Assembly: GCA_012521215.1 (NCBI GenBank)
Contig: JAAYMU010000153.1
Location: 1 to 43,747, forward strand
Reading direction: 5' to 3'
From: Peptococcaceae bacterium
GTDB taxonomy: Bacteria; Bacillota; Desulfitobacteriia; Desulfitobacteriales; Syntrophobotulaceae
DNA: 43,747 bases
Shown piece by piece: positions 13,486 to 22,363 of the stretch; within the stretch, counting starts at the first letter, position 1, and every line of letters starts with the position of its first letter. The notes below the pieces were generated by a model, which saw nothing but the letters and a program-made list of their open reading frames with translations, was not told the origin of the DNA and made no database searches. Made by a program: the position numbers and the translations under genes.

Positions 13486-16134
13486 ATGACCCACATGATG
13501 ATTCTTGACGGCAACAGCCTGGCAAATAGGGCGTTTTATGCCTTACCCCCGTTTACTTCGGCAGAAGGATTGCCTACCAATGCAGTTCATGGTTTTTTGA
13601 CCATGTTGTTTAGACTGCAAAGGGATCAAAAACCGGATTACTGGGCAGTTGCTTTTGATAAATCAAAACCGACAGTTCGCCTTGAGCAGTATACGGCTTA
13701 TAAGGCACAGAGGAAAGAAACTCCGGAGACTCTAAGGCCGCAGTTTGGTTACTTGAAAGAAATATTACAAGTTTTGGCCGTGCCTATCCTTGAGCTGGAT
13801 GGTTTTGAGGCGGACGATATTATTGCCACTGTCACGGACCGAGCAGTGCGAGCAGGGATGCAAGTCAGTGTTTACTCCGGCGACCGTGATGCTTTGCAAT
13901 TGGTTTCTCCTTCCACCAAAGTGTATTTTACCAAAAGAGGGATAACTAATGTCGAATGTTATGATGAACAAAAATTAATGGAAAAATATAATCTTAAGCC
14001 TTCTCAGATTATAGATCTTAAAGGCTTGATGGGCGATGCTTCAGATAATATCCCCGGCATTCCCGGGGTCGGAGAAAAAACCGCCTTAAAACTGTTGCAC
14101 GAATATGGAACATTAGAAAATGTTTTGGAAAACAAGGACAAAGTAAGCGGAGTTAAACTAAGGGCTTCGCTTACGGATTATGCTGAACAGGCTTTGTTAA
14201 GCAAACGTTTGGCGACCATGATTAGCGATGTTCCTATTGAGTTTGAATTGGAAGATCTAAGGTGGCGCGAGCCAAACAGGGATGAGTGCAAAAAAATCTT
14301 TCAACGCTACAGTTTAAATACCGTCGCCAGATTGTTTGAACAAAGTCTGGATGCCAGGCTGCTGGGTAAAAACAAAACTCCCCCCGGAACAGAAGAAGAG
14401 CAGGTCTCCATATCTTCTGCTTATGACGGTCCTCAGGAGACTATACTTGATGGTCATTCTTGGCTGGAAAAAATGCAGTCCTGGCTGGAAGAAAAACCGA
14501 CAATCGCCCTTAGTTATCGTTATGAGGGCCAGAGCATCCACCATGGCCAATGGACGGAAATAGGAATTTACGACGGCCAAAGCACCTATTGTTTGAGTCG
14601 TAACACGCAGGCTGCAAGCGTAATTAACCGTCTGTATGAGGTTTTGGAGGACGGCGGAGTGCGTAAGCTTCTGGCTGACAGTAAATCCTTTTATTACCTT
14701 CTTCTGAATGAAGGAAAGACTCTTAATGGGGTGGATCTGGATTTAAGTCTGGCGGCCTATCTCTTAAATCCTAACCGTTCCAATTATCATGCTGCCGAAC
14801 TTTTAAGAGACTTTACCTCGGATTTGTTTTCCCTTTCCCCGGCCCAGGAAGCCTACCTGCTATATAAATTAGGAGCCGGTTATGTAGAAAATTTGGCTAA
14901 AGAAGGTCTGGAAAAACTTTTATATGAGGTAGAGCAGCCTTTAAGCAAAGTCCTGGCCCAAATGGAGAAGAATGGAATTGCTCTGGACAGGGAGTTGTTG
15001 CAGAATTTCGAGGCGGAACTGGAAGAAAAAATTAACGCTTTGGAAAAGGAAATTTGTACTCTGGCAGGAAGTAAATTCAACCTTAATTCTCCACAGCAGC
15101 TAAGCAAAGTGCTTTTTGAGGACCTAGGCTTGCCTCCTATGAAAAAGACTAAAACCGGCTATTCTACGGATGCGGAAACTTTGGAAGAATTACGGGGAGA
15201 ACACCCCATAATTGAACGGATCTTGGAATATAGGCAGCTTACCAAACTATATTCAACTTATGTCAAATCATTAATGGCTCAAGCCTACCAAGGCAAAATT
15301 CATACTACTTTTCAGCAAACTGTAACTGCTACCGGGAGGCTATCCAGTACTGATCCCAACCTACAAAACATTCCGATTCGCTTGGCCGAGGGCAGGAAAC
15401 TGAGAAAAGTCTTCAAGCCCAGTCAAACGGATTGGCTGCTTTTCTCGGCTGATTATTCCCAGATAGAGTTAAGAATCCTTGCTCATTACTCGCGGGATCC
15501 CATTCTTTGTGAATCTTTCATTAAAGGAGAAGATGTGCATATCAGAACTGCCTCTGAGGTTTTCGGAGTACCACTGGCCGAAGTAACTCCCGAAATGAGA
15601 TACAAAGCCAAAGCGGTTAATTTCGGTCTGATGTATGGCCTGACGGATTTCGGGTTGGCCCGTGATTTATCTATACCTCGTAAAGAGGCTAAATACTATA
15701 TAACACAATATTTTGAAAAGTACAGCGGGGTTCAAAAGTACCTGGACAAGGCGGTGCGCATAGCCAAAGAACAAGGTGAGGTACGTACGCTATACAACCG
15801 TTTGCGCAAAGTACCGGAACTCAGTCATCCCAACAGAATGACGCGCCAATTTGGGGAACGTATCGCCAAAAACACGCCAATTCAGGGCAGTGCCGCTGAT
15901 ATTATGAAGATTGCTATGCTTCGGGTTTCCGAAGCTTTGCAAGGCTATCAAGCCAGGATACTGCTTCAGGTCCATGACGAACTGCTGCTGGAAGTTTCAC
16001 GGGAGCATCTTTCGCCGGTAGCCAAGCGAGTCAAGCAAGCTATGGAAACCTGCTGTTCGCTAATAGTACCGCTGGTTGTAGAGTGTAAGGCCGGTGAGAA
16101 TTGGTATGAAATGACTGATTATATTCCCAGTTAA
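13486..16134 (+). CDS. polA: DNA polymerase I
   Basis: 882 residues. Residues 1 to about 290 form the 5'-3' nuclease (GDRDALQLV; the helix-hairpin-helix GDASDNIPGIPGVGEKTA). Residues about 300-470 correspond to the 3'-5' exonuclease fold, but the usual FDTET-like metal-binding motif is replaced (IALSYRYEGQ), so proofreading is probably lost, as in many Bacillota. The polymerase domain has motif A DYSQIELRILAH (D656), motif B RYKAKAVNFGLMYG (705-718) and motif C QVHDELLLE (D831, E832). It fills gaps in repair and replaces RNA primers. AAGGGAAGGAGC precedes the ATG. It heads the polA-mutM-ABC-F-ytaF-coaE group, an order close to that in Bacillus subtilis. Confidence 0.97.
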   Translation: MTHMMILDGNSLANRAFYALPPFTSAEGLPTNAVHGFLTMLFRLQRDQKPDYWAVAFDKSKPTVRLEQYTAYKAQRKETPETLRPQFGYLKEILQVLAVPILELDGFEADDIIATVTDRAVRAGMQVSVYSGDRDALQLVSPSTKVYFTKRGITNVECYDEQKLMEKYNLKPSQIIDLKGLMGDASDNIPGIPGVGEKTALKLLHEYGTLENVLENKDKVSGVKLRASLTDYAEQALLSKRLATMISDVPIEFELEDLRWREPNRDECKKIFQRYSLNTVARLFEQSLDARLLGKNKTPPGTEEEQVSISSAYDGPQETILDGHSWLEKMQSWLEEKPTIALSYRYEGQSIHHGQWTEIGIYDGQSTYCLSRNTQAASVINRLYEVLEDGGVRKLLADSKSFYYLLLNEGKTLNGVDLDLSLAAYLLNPNRSNYHAAELLRDFTSDLFSLSPAQEAYLLYKLGAGYVENLAKEGLEKLLYEVEQPLSKVLAQMEKNGIALDRELLQNFEAELEEKINALEKEICTLAGSKFNLNSPQQLSKVLFEDLGLPPMKKTKTGYSTDAETLEELRGEHPIIERILEYRQLTKLYSTYVKSLMAQAYQGKIHTTFQQTVTATGRLSSTDPNLQNIPIRLAEGRKLRKVFKPSQTDWLLFSADYSQIELRILAHYSRDPILCESFIKGEDVHIRTASEVFGVPLAEVTPEMRYKAKAVNFGLMYGLTDFGLARDLSIPRKEAKYYITQYFEKYSGVQKYLDKAVRIAKEQGEVRTLYNRLRKVPELSHPNRMTRQFGERIAKNTPIQGSAADIMKIAMLRVSEALQGYQARILLQVHDELLLEVSREHLSPVAKRVKQAMETCCSLIVPLVVECKAGENWYEMTDYIPS

Positions 16135-16155
16135 AAACTGAAAGGAGGCATATTG

Positions 16156-16977
16156 GTGCCGGAATTACCGGAAGTAGAAACTATTTGCAGGTCTTTGGCT
16201 CCAAGGATCTTGGGGCGAAAGATTATCGATATTGATATTTTTTGGCCTCCTGCTGTCGTTTCCATACCCGGCCGAGATTTTGCCGAATTAGTTATAGATC
16301 AGGAAATTATAAGCCTGGACCGCAGGGGTAAATACCTGCTCATAGGTTTAAGCAGGGGCCTAACAATGATTATTCATTTTCGCATGACCGGGCGCATGAT
16401 TTATTATCCGTCACGACATGCACCGGAGAAACATACTCATGTTGTTTTCCGTCTTAGTAAAGGAGAAGTCCATTACACGGATACCAGAAAATTCGGCAGA
16501 ATCCAGCTGGTTCCAACTGCTAAGGCTTACGAGACTCCATCCCTGGCTAAGCTTGGTCCGGAACCATTGGCGGAGGATTTTTCCTTTGTGCAGTTGGGAC
16601 AGCGTTTGTCCAGGAAGAAGAGTACTATAAAAGCTTCTTTACTCGATCAACAGGTTATTGCCGGCTTAGGCAATATTTATGTGGACGAAGCTCTATTCAG
16701 AGCAGGTATTCAACCCGGCAGGAAAACCCAGTCTCTAAAAGTATCAGAAATTATTAAACTTTACGATGCTATTGTTGAAGTGCTGTCGGCAGGGATAGAG
16801 GCTAAAGGCACAACCTTTCGGGATTATCGGAACGCCGAAGGTAAAAAGGGCTTGTTTCAGGAAAGCCTAATGGTTTACGGCCGAGGCGGCTTAGACTGCA
16901 AAGTGTGCGGCCAAAAACTGGTCAGACAAAAAATTGGGGGCAGGACCACGATATTTTGCCCTCAATGTCAGCGATAG
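16156..16977 (+). CDS. mutM: Formamidopyrimidine-DNA glycosylase
   Basis: 273 residues. It excises oxidised purines such as 8-oxoguanine and cuts the resulting abasic site. The catalytic N-terminus PELPEVET must follow the initiator Met directly, because the mature N-terminal proline is the nucleophile; this selects GTG at 16156 over the TTG at 16153, which would put Val between Met and Pro. AAAGGAGG lies at 16141-16148. Other landmarks are the lysine-containing strand RRGKYL, the helix-two-turn-helix LLDQQVIAGLGNIYVDEALF and the C-terminal zinc finger CKVCGQK...CPQCQR. It follows polA by 21 bases in the same operon, so repair excision and gap filling are made together. Confidence 0.97.
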   Translation: MPELPEVETICRSLAPRILGRKIIDIDIFWPPAVVSIPGRDFAELVIDQEIISLDRRGKYLLIGLSRGLTMIIHFRMTGRMIYYPSRHAPEKHTHVVFRLSKGEVHYTDTRKFGRIQLVPTAKAYETPSLAKLGPEPLAEDFSFVQLGQRLSRKKSTIKASLLDQQVIAGLGNIYVDEALFRAGIQPGRKTQSLKVSEIIKLYDAIVEVLSAGIEAKGTTFRDYRNAEGKKGLFQESLMVYGRGGLDCKVCGQKLVRQKIGGRTTIFCPQCQR

Positions 16978-17034
16978 AGTGTTCTAAATAAGACATTATG
17001 GATAAGAGGCAATTATAGGAGTAGCAAATTACCC

Positions 17035-18888
17035 ATGAGTATACTGGTATGCAAAAATCTAGAGGTTGAGGTGGCTGGAAACACCCTACTTAATGACGTT
17101 AATCTCAGACTGGAGAAGGGAGAAAAGGCAGGACTTATAGGGCCCAACGGAGCCGGCAAAACTACCCTGATCAAGGTGATAACCGGCGAATTGCCGCCGG
17201 CAGGCGGATTCATGGCCTGCCAGGCTGAGATCGGCTATTTGCCCCAAACTACACAGGACTATGATCATAGGGGAACAGTATTTGAGTGTTTACTTAAAGA
17301 GAGAAACGATATCTTGGAAATGAGGCAGCGCCTGCGTGACCTTGAACAGAAAATGTCCCAAACTGCAGATAATAAAGTCCTGGATCAGTACAGCTTTCTT
17401 ACCGAACAATATGAAAATTCCGGAGGGTATGCTCTGGAAGCAAAAACCCGTAGAATTCTAGCAGGTCTCGGCTTGGCCGGGGAACAAGAGGAAGAAGCAG
17501 GGAATTTAAGCGGCGGACAAAAAACAAGGCTGGCCTTGGGCAAGTTGCTACTCAGGGAACCGGAACTATTAATTCTTGATGAACCAACCAATCATTTAGA
17601 CCTGGAAGCTTTGGAATGGTTGGAAAATTACTTAAGCGCCTATCCCGGCGCTGTTGTGGTTGTTTCCCATGACCGCTATTTTTTGGATCAAGTTGTCCGG
17701 AAAATAATGCTTATTGAAAATAGCACAGTAAAATGCTATAGCGGCAATTACTCGGAATTTGAACTGCAGCGGGCCATAGAAGAGAAAACTCTGGCCCGGG
17801 AGGCGGAAAAAATTAATAAAAAAATTTCTGCCTTAGAAGAATATATCCGCAGATACAGAGCCGGCATTAAAGCCAGACAGGCCAGAGGAAGAGAAATCCA
17901 GCTAAAAAAAATGACCCCACTGGCAGAACCACGAGCCCGGAAGTCATTAAATATTTATTCTCAAGCCGGGAGCCGCTCAGGGGACAGGGTGCTGGATATT
18001 AAAGAACTTTCAGTTGCTTATGGAGAAAAGAAAATATTGGAGAATATTTCTCTGGAACTGCGGCGAGGAGATAAAGTTGCCCTGTTAGGGAAAAACGGTG
18101 TTGGGAAGACTACTTTATTAAAGTCTATTGTGGGGGAAGTGCCGTCCCAGGGCAAGATAAAAATTGGGGCCAAGGTCAAGATTGCCTATTATTCGCAAGA
18201 ACATGAAGACTTAGGTGATAGGGCCGGCGTCCACGATATAATGGATGAACTCCGATATTCTTCTAATATGGATGATGCTCAAATCCGCAATTTCCTGGCC
18301 AGGTTTGGTTTTCGCGGGGATGATGTCTTTAAACCCCTTCAGGCCTTAAGCGGTGGTGAAAAGAGCAGGTTGGCTCTTTGTAAACTTTTTCTAGCTCGGG
18401 GCAACTTGCTTCTTTTGGACGAACCGACCAATCATCTGGATATGGAGACCAGGGAAGCATTGGAGGAGGCTTTATTAAATTACGACGGTACTATGATTGT
18501 AGTCTCCCATGATCGCTATTTCCTAAACCGCATTATTAATAAAGTCGCCATTTTAACTCCCCGTGGAATCAGAATAATGCAAGGGGATTACTCAACCTAT
18601 CGTCAGATTATGGAAGATGAAGAAGCAAAAAACGCGGCTCGAGCGGATGAGGATAAAGCCGCCCAAAAATATCAGCTAGAGTCTAAGCAAAACAGGCGCA
18701 AAGAAAGAAAAATCAAGCAGCTGGAAGAGCTAATTGAAGAAAAAGAGAGTGAACTGAAAGAGCTGGAAATCAAACTTAATTCCCTGGCGGGAGATTATGA
18801 ACTGGCGCTTCAGTGGCATGAAGAGATTGAAAAAAAAGAAAAGGAGCTTAATGAACTGATGGAGGAATGGCTGGCCTTAAGCGACTAG
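17035..18888 (+). CDS. ABC-F family ATPase (ribosome-associated)
   Basis: 617 residues, two ATPase domains in one soluble chain with no membrane segments. Domain 1 has GPNGAGKTTL, LSGGQKTRLALGKLL and LLILDEPTNHLDLEALEWLE; domain 2 has GKNGVGKTTL, LSGGEKSRLALCKLF and LLLLDEPTNHLDMETREALE. A charged linker (about 255-305, with ALEEYIRRYRAGIKARQARG) joins them and the C-terminal 80 residues are a Glu/Lys-rich coiled coil. ABC-F proteins bind the ribosomal E site and help with stalled complexes or give antibiotic resistance; most like the Uup/YdiF type here. It is inserted between mutM and ytaF, where many Bacillota have no gene. The start is ATG 17035 with TAGGAG upstream. Confidence 0.93.
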   Translation: MSILVCKNLEVEVAGNTLLNDVNLRLEKGEKAGLIGPNGAGKTTLIKVITGELPPAGGFMACQAEIGYLPQTTQDYDHRGTVFECLLKERNDILEMRQRLRDLEQKMSQTADNKVLDQYSFLTEQYENSGGYALEAKTRRILAGLGLAGEQEEEAGNLSGGQKTRLALGKLLLREPELLILDEPTNHLDLEALEWLENYLSAYPGAVVVVSHDRYFLDQVVRKIMLIENSTVKCYSGNYSEFELQRAIEEKTLAREAEKINKKISALEEYIRRYRAGIKARQARGREIQLKKMTPLAEPRARKSLNIYSQAGSRSGDRVLDIKELSVAYGEKKILENISLELRRGDKVALLGKNGVGKTTLLKSIVGEVPSQGKIKIGAKVKIAYYSQEHEDLGDRAGVHDIMDELRYSSNMDDAQIRNFLARFGFRGDDVFKPLQALSGGEKSRLALCKLFLARGNLLLLDEPTNHLDMETREALEEALLNYDGTMIVVSHDRYFLNRIINKVAILTPRGIRIMQGDYSTYRQIMEDEEAKNAARADEDKAAQKYQLESKQNRRKERKIKQLEELIEEKESELKELEIKLNSLAGDYELALQWHEEIEKKEKELNELMEEWLALSD

Positions 18889-18972
18889 AACCACTGGTAT
18901 TAAGCGACCGGCACCAAACCGGCGGGGTTCCCATATATTATCCTGAAGTAATACTTAGCGGGGTAAAAGAAT

Positions 18973-19629
18973 ATGGGAGTAGCTTTAATCATTGCTTTGG
19001 CACTTAGTCTGGACGGTTTCGGAGTTGGCATGGCTTATGGACTTAACAGAATAAAACTACCCTTTGGATCTTTAACAATTATAGGGCTTTGTACAGCCAT
19101 GGCGATGGGTATTTCGATGATGTTCGGACAGATACTCGCGGTCAAGTTAGTCATTATTTCCCCTAAGGTTTTAGGTGCTTTAACTTTAATGGCAGTTGGT
19201 TGTTATCAATTGTATAGGGCTATTAAGGGCCCCTCGGAAACGGAAAAGGCTGTTCCGGCCATGACGACGGCTGCGGTACAGCCCAATGATTATCAAACCT
19301 TATTAAGTATCAAATTGAATATTTTCGGACTTGTTATTCAAGTGCTGAAAACGCCTGATGTGGCCGATCTGGACGGTTCAGGAACTATTTCAGCCAATGA
19401 AAGCATTATTTTAGGGACGGCTTTGGCCCTTGATTCCTTTGCGGCTGGAATGGCGGCAACTATGACAGGAATTCCTTTATATGTCATCGCTTTCGTAGCC
19501 GTGATGCAAATTCTTATGATCTGGACAGGACAGCTCTTAACAGGTAAACTTCCTTTATCGGTATTAAGTAAAGTAAAGGTTCTACCCGGAATTGTGCTGC
19601 TGTTGATTGGCGGACTCAAGTTGCTGTAG
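18973..19629 (+). CDS. ytaF: Sporulation membrane protein YtaF (MntP/YtaF family)
   Basis: 218 residues, two related halves of about three transmembrane helices each, with the repeated acidic motifs LALSLDGFGVGMAYG (residues about 7-21) and TALALDSFAAGMAA (about 151-164). The family includes manganese exporter MntP; the YtaF branch is encoded in endospore formers between mutM and coaE, exactly as here. Its transported ion is not settled. The central loop contains an EF-hand-like DLDGSGTISANE (about 132-143), a possible divalent-cation site typical of this branch. It lies just before coaE (13-base gap). It supports the view that the host forms spores. Confidence 0.88.
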   Translation: MGVALIIALALSLDGFGVGMAYGLNRIKLPFGSLTIIGLCTAMAMGISMMFGQILAVKLVIISPKVLGALTLMAVGCYQLYRAIKGPSETEKAVPAMTTAAVQPNDYQTLLSIKLNIFGLVIQVLKTPDVADLDGSGTISANESIILGTALALDSFAAGMAATMTGIPLYVIAFVAVMQILMIWTGQLLTGKLPLSVLSKVKVLPGIVLLLIGGLKLL

Positions 19630-19642
19630 AAAAGGAGGCCAT

Positions 19643-20233
19643 ATGTTAACTATAGGGCTTACGGGAGGGATTGCCAGCGGCAAAACCAGTGTGGCGAACT
19701 GGTTTGCCGCTCGAGGCATTCCGGTAATTAATGCTGATAGGACCGCACATGAATTAATGGAGCAGAGTGCGGTTATTTCCATGCTAGAACAAGAGTTTGG
19801 CAGGGAGATAATTAAAGACGGCAAGGTCAACAGGGCTTTGCTCGGCAGTAGAGTTTTTAGCGATCCCAAGGCAAAAAAAAGACTGGAAAAAATTATTCAT
19901 CCTCTAATTCGTCAAAGCATGCAGGAAAAACTGGCATCTTTACAGAAACAAAATCATAAGCTTATTATTCTTGACATCCCTCTACTTTTGGAGGTGGGAT
20001 GGGATAAGTATGTGGATCAAGTCTGGGTTGTTTATGTTTCGCCGAAGATACAAAGGGAGAGATTAATGGCGAGAAACGGCTTTACCAAGCAAGAAGCGGA
20101 GTTAAGAATAGCTTCTCAAATGCCGATTGAGGAAAAAGCCAAAAGAGCAGATTTAATAATCGATAATTCGGGAACATGGGAGCAAACTGAAGAATACTTA
20201 AACAATCTCTGGTCGAAACTAATATTTTCTTGA
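19643..20233 (+). CDS. coaE: Dephospho-CoA kinase
   Basis: 196 residues. It phosphorylates dephospho-CoA at the 3'-hydroxyl, the last step of coenzyme A synthesis. P-loop GLTGGIASGKT (residues 5-15), IINADRTAHELM region (INADRTAHE) for substrate binding, PLLLEVGWDKYVDQVWVVYV and the lid region RNGFTKQEAELRIASQMP are all present. The start is ATG 19643 with AAAGGAGG at 19631-19638; earlier in-frame starts would overlap ytaF and carry a non-family extension. It follows ytaF by 13 bases in the polA operon. Confidence 0.96.
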   Translation: MLTIGLTGGIASGKTSVANWFAARGIPVINADRTAHELMEQSAVISMLEQEFGREIIKDGKVNRALLGSRVFSDPKAKKRLEKIIHPLIRQSMQEKLASLQKQNHKLIILDIPLLLEVGWDKYVDQVWVVYVSPKIQRERLMARNGFTKQEAELRIASQMPIEEKAKRADLIIDNSGTWEQTEEYLNNLWSKLIFS

Positions 20234-20300
20234 GGTGCAACATATATAGATTTAGGACAAGTATGCCGGTCAAAGTATTGCTAATGTGTGGGATGTTGTG

Positions 20301-20891
20301 ATGAGAAAAAAAAGATGGCGTATAATAATTATTTGTGGTGTTCTTCTAGTTATTGTCCTAAGTCTTTTTAAATTAAACATCATTGAAAAAGTGCTTTACC
20401 CTTATCCTTATAGAGAAATAGTGGAAAAGTATGCTCAAGCCTATGGGGTGGATCCTTATTTGGTGGTAGCGGTAATGCGGGAGGAAAGTCACTTTAAGCC
20501 TGAATCATACTCTCACAAAGGGGCAGTAGGACTTATGCAGATCATGCCTAATACAGCCAAAGAAATTGCCCTTTGGCTGGGGGAGGATTATAAGCAGGAA
20601 GAGCTTACAAACCCGGAAACTAATATTAGGTACGGAACACGGTATTTGTCCCATTTAAATAATCAGTTTGCGGGCAACAGTATCTTAGTTCTTGCTTCCT
20701 ATAATGCCGGCAGCGGAAGAGTACAACAATGGCTGAAACAATTACCGGAGGGAACCACTACTTATTTGATTGAAGATATTCCTTACCGGGAAACCAAACA
20801 ATATGTTCAAAAAGTACTTAGGTCATACCGAATATATGCCAAAATTTACAATGATCGGACCTATAGTTTAAAAGACGATACATCTGATTAA
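20301..20891 (+). CDS. Membrane-anchored lytic transglycosylase (SLT family)
   Basis: 196 residues from ATG 20301; an in-frame GTG at 20286 would add five residues and neither has a good ribosome binding site, so the start is uncertain. A signal anchor (RIIIICGVLLVIVLSLF) precedes a goose-lysozyme-like SLT domain with the catalytic glutamate in REESHF (E62), then GAVGLMQIMPNTAKEIA and NIRYGTRYLSHL and ASYNAGSGRVQQWL. It would cleave the glycan strands of peptidoglycan to 1,6-anhydromuropeptides on the outer face of the membrane. It is the last gene of the polA-coaE group, as in several Clostridia; housekeeping wall turnover or a role in sporulation is possible. Confidence 0.92.
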   Translation: MRKKRWRIIIICGVLLVIVLSLFKLNIIEKVLYPYPYREIVEKYAQAYGVDPYLVVAVMREESHFKPESYSHKGAVGLMQIMPNTAKEIALWLGEDYKQEELTNPETNIRYGTRYLSHLNNQFAGNSILVLASYNAGSGRVQQWLKQLPEGTTTYLIEDIPYRETKQYVQKVLRSYRIYAKIYNDRTYSLKDDTSD

Positions 20892-20964
20892 TGTAATTGT
20901 GTTTAAATACACCTCGAAAGAGAACTTAAAAAAATAAATGATTATACAAAAATAAATTTTGAGA

Positions 20965-20992
20965 TTGACTTAACGGTATGGCTTTTTATAAT
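20965..20992 (+). promoter_or_regulatory. Sigma-A promoter of the phosphoglycerate mutase-like gene
   Basis: TTGACT (20965-20970) and TATAAT (20987-20992) with a 16-base spacer. Transcription would start near 20999, about 45 bases before the start codon at 21044, which has AGGAGG just upstream. Confidence 0.78.
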
Positions 20993-21043
20993 CAGTATTA
21001 GATTTTAGGTAAAAGTGGTTGCAGAAATTGCAGGAGGTAAATT

Positions 21044-22249
21044 ATGAAATACATTATAGTCCTAGCTGACGGCATGTCTGATTATCCTATTGAAGAATTG
21101 GGGCATAAAACTCCCTTGGCCTATGCTAAGACCCCTAATTTGGATTTCTTCGCCGGCAGTGGGGAAATGGGAATGGTCAAAACAGTACCCGATAGCCTGG
21201 CTCCGGGAAGCGATACTGCTAATTTGTCGGTCTTAGGCTATGATCCCTTAAAGTATTACAGCGGCCGGTCTCCTTTTGAGGCTGCCAGTATCGGGATTCC
21301 TTTGGAACTAAGTGATGTAACCTTCAGATGTAATTTTGTTACTCTTTCCGAAGACGAACCTTATGAAGAAAAAATAATTCTGGACCACAGTGCTGATGAA
21401 ATTAGCACGGAGGAAGCGGACCAATTAATTGCAACCGTGAATGAACATTTTAAAACGGAGCAAATGGAGTTTTTTACGGGATTCAGCTATAGGCATATCC
21501 TGGTTTGGCACCATGCTCCCAGTGACTATAAACTTACCCCTCCCCATGATATCTTAACCAGGAAGATTGGTGAATATCTTCCTACGGGTAAAGACAGCGG
21601 CATACTTTTAACCATGATGAAGAACAGTTATGAGTTTCTAAAAGACCATCCGGTGAACCTCAAGCGTCGGGAACGGGGTTTAAAACCGGCCAATTCCATC
21701 TGGTTTTGGGGAGAAGGCCGTAAGCCGGACTTAAGCAGTTTTGAGGAAAAGTATGGCCTAAAAGCTAGTGTGGTTTCTGCGGTGGATTTGATTAAGGGAC
21801 TTGGGGTCTGTGCAGGAATGCGTACGGTAGAGGTTGAGGGTGCCACCGGTAATGTACATACCAATTATCTTGGCAAAGCAAATGCAGCCTTGCAGGAGCT
21901 GGCAGGCGGGCAAGATTTTGTGTATGTTCATATTGAAGCCCCCGACGAATGCGGACATAGGGCCGAACTGGAAAACAAAGTATTGTCGATTGAACTGATT
22001 GATAAGGAGGTTATCGGTACCATATTAGAAGGGTTGAAAGGTCAGGACTTTCGGATTATGGTCTTACCCGATCATTCAACTCCTCTAAGCGTTCGAACCC
22101 ATACTCAGGATCCGGTGCCCTTTGTTATTTATGACAGTACCAAATCAAAGAAGGGACAGGCCGTATTTAATGAACAAAGCGCTTCGCAGACAGGTCTTTT
22201 TGTAGAAAAGGGTTATACCTTAATGGATAAATTCATTTTTGACAGATAA
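21044..22249 (+). CDS. apgM: Archaeal-type cofactor-independent phosphoglycerate mutase (ApgM family)
   Basis: 401 residues, an alkaline-phosphatase-superfamily metalloenzyme of the ApgM type. Metal ligand D9 lies in LADGMSD; the nucleophile serine is S62 in SDTANLSVLGYDP; later metal motifs are HIEAPDECGH and LPDHSTPLSVRTHT. The expected reaction is 3-phosphoglycerate to 2-phosphoglycerate in glycolysis and gluconeogenesis. Relatives in this family have also been proposed to be a substitute homoserine kinase where thrB is missing. Here a normal thrB and hom lie only 2 kb away, so that alternative is less needed, but the proximity is notable. It stands alone between its own promoter and a strong terminator and converges on cooS. 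Confidence 0.85.
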   Translation: MKYIIVLADGMSDYPIEELGHKTPLAYAKTPNLDFFAGSGEMGMVKTVPDSLAPGSDTANLSVLGYDPLKYYSGRSPFEAASIGIPLELSDVTFRCNFVTLSEDEPYEEKIILDHSADEISTEEADQLIATVNEHFKTEQMEFFTGFSYRHILVWHHAPSDYKLTPPHDILTRKIGEYLPTGKDSGILLTMMKNSYEFLKDHPVNLKRRERGLKPANSIWFWGEGRKPDLSSFEEKYGLKASVVSAVDLIKGLGVCAGMRTVEVEGATGNVHTNYLGKANAALQELAGGQDFVYVHIEAPDECGHRAELENKVLSIELIDKEVIGTILEGLKGQDFRIMVLPDHSTPLSVRTHTQDPVPFVIYDSTKSKKGQAVFNEQSASQTGLFVEKGYTLMDKFIFDR

Positions 22250-22260
22250 ACTGAAAATTG

Positions 22261-22335
22261 AACTTGCCCAAATACTCCATTAGCACGGTCACGTAGCTAA
22301 GACCACGTTCATTCCGTATTTGGGCAAGTTTTTTA
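22261..22335 (+). terminator. Terminator with 14-bp perfect stem and large structured loop
   Basis: AACTTGCCCAAATA (22261-22274) pairs perfectly with 22317-22330 and is followed by a T run. The 42-base loop contains a second small stem (GGTC/GACC). It ends the apgM transcript and, being symmetrical, may also stop cooS transcription from the other side. The loop is much larger than usual. Confidence 0.8.
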
Positions 22336-22363
22336 TTACGATGTCGGACCTTAGCTTTATTTT

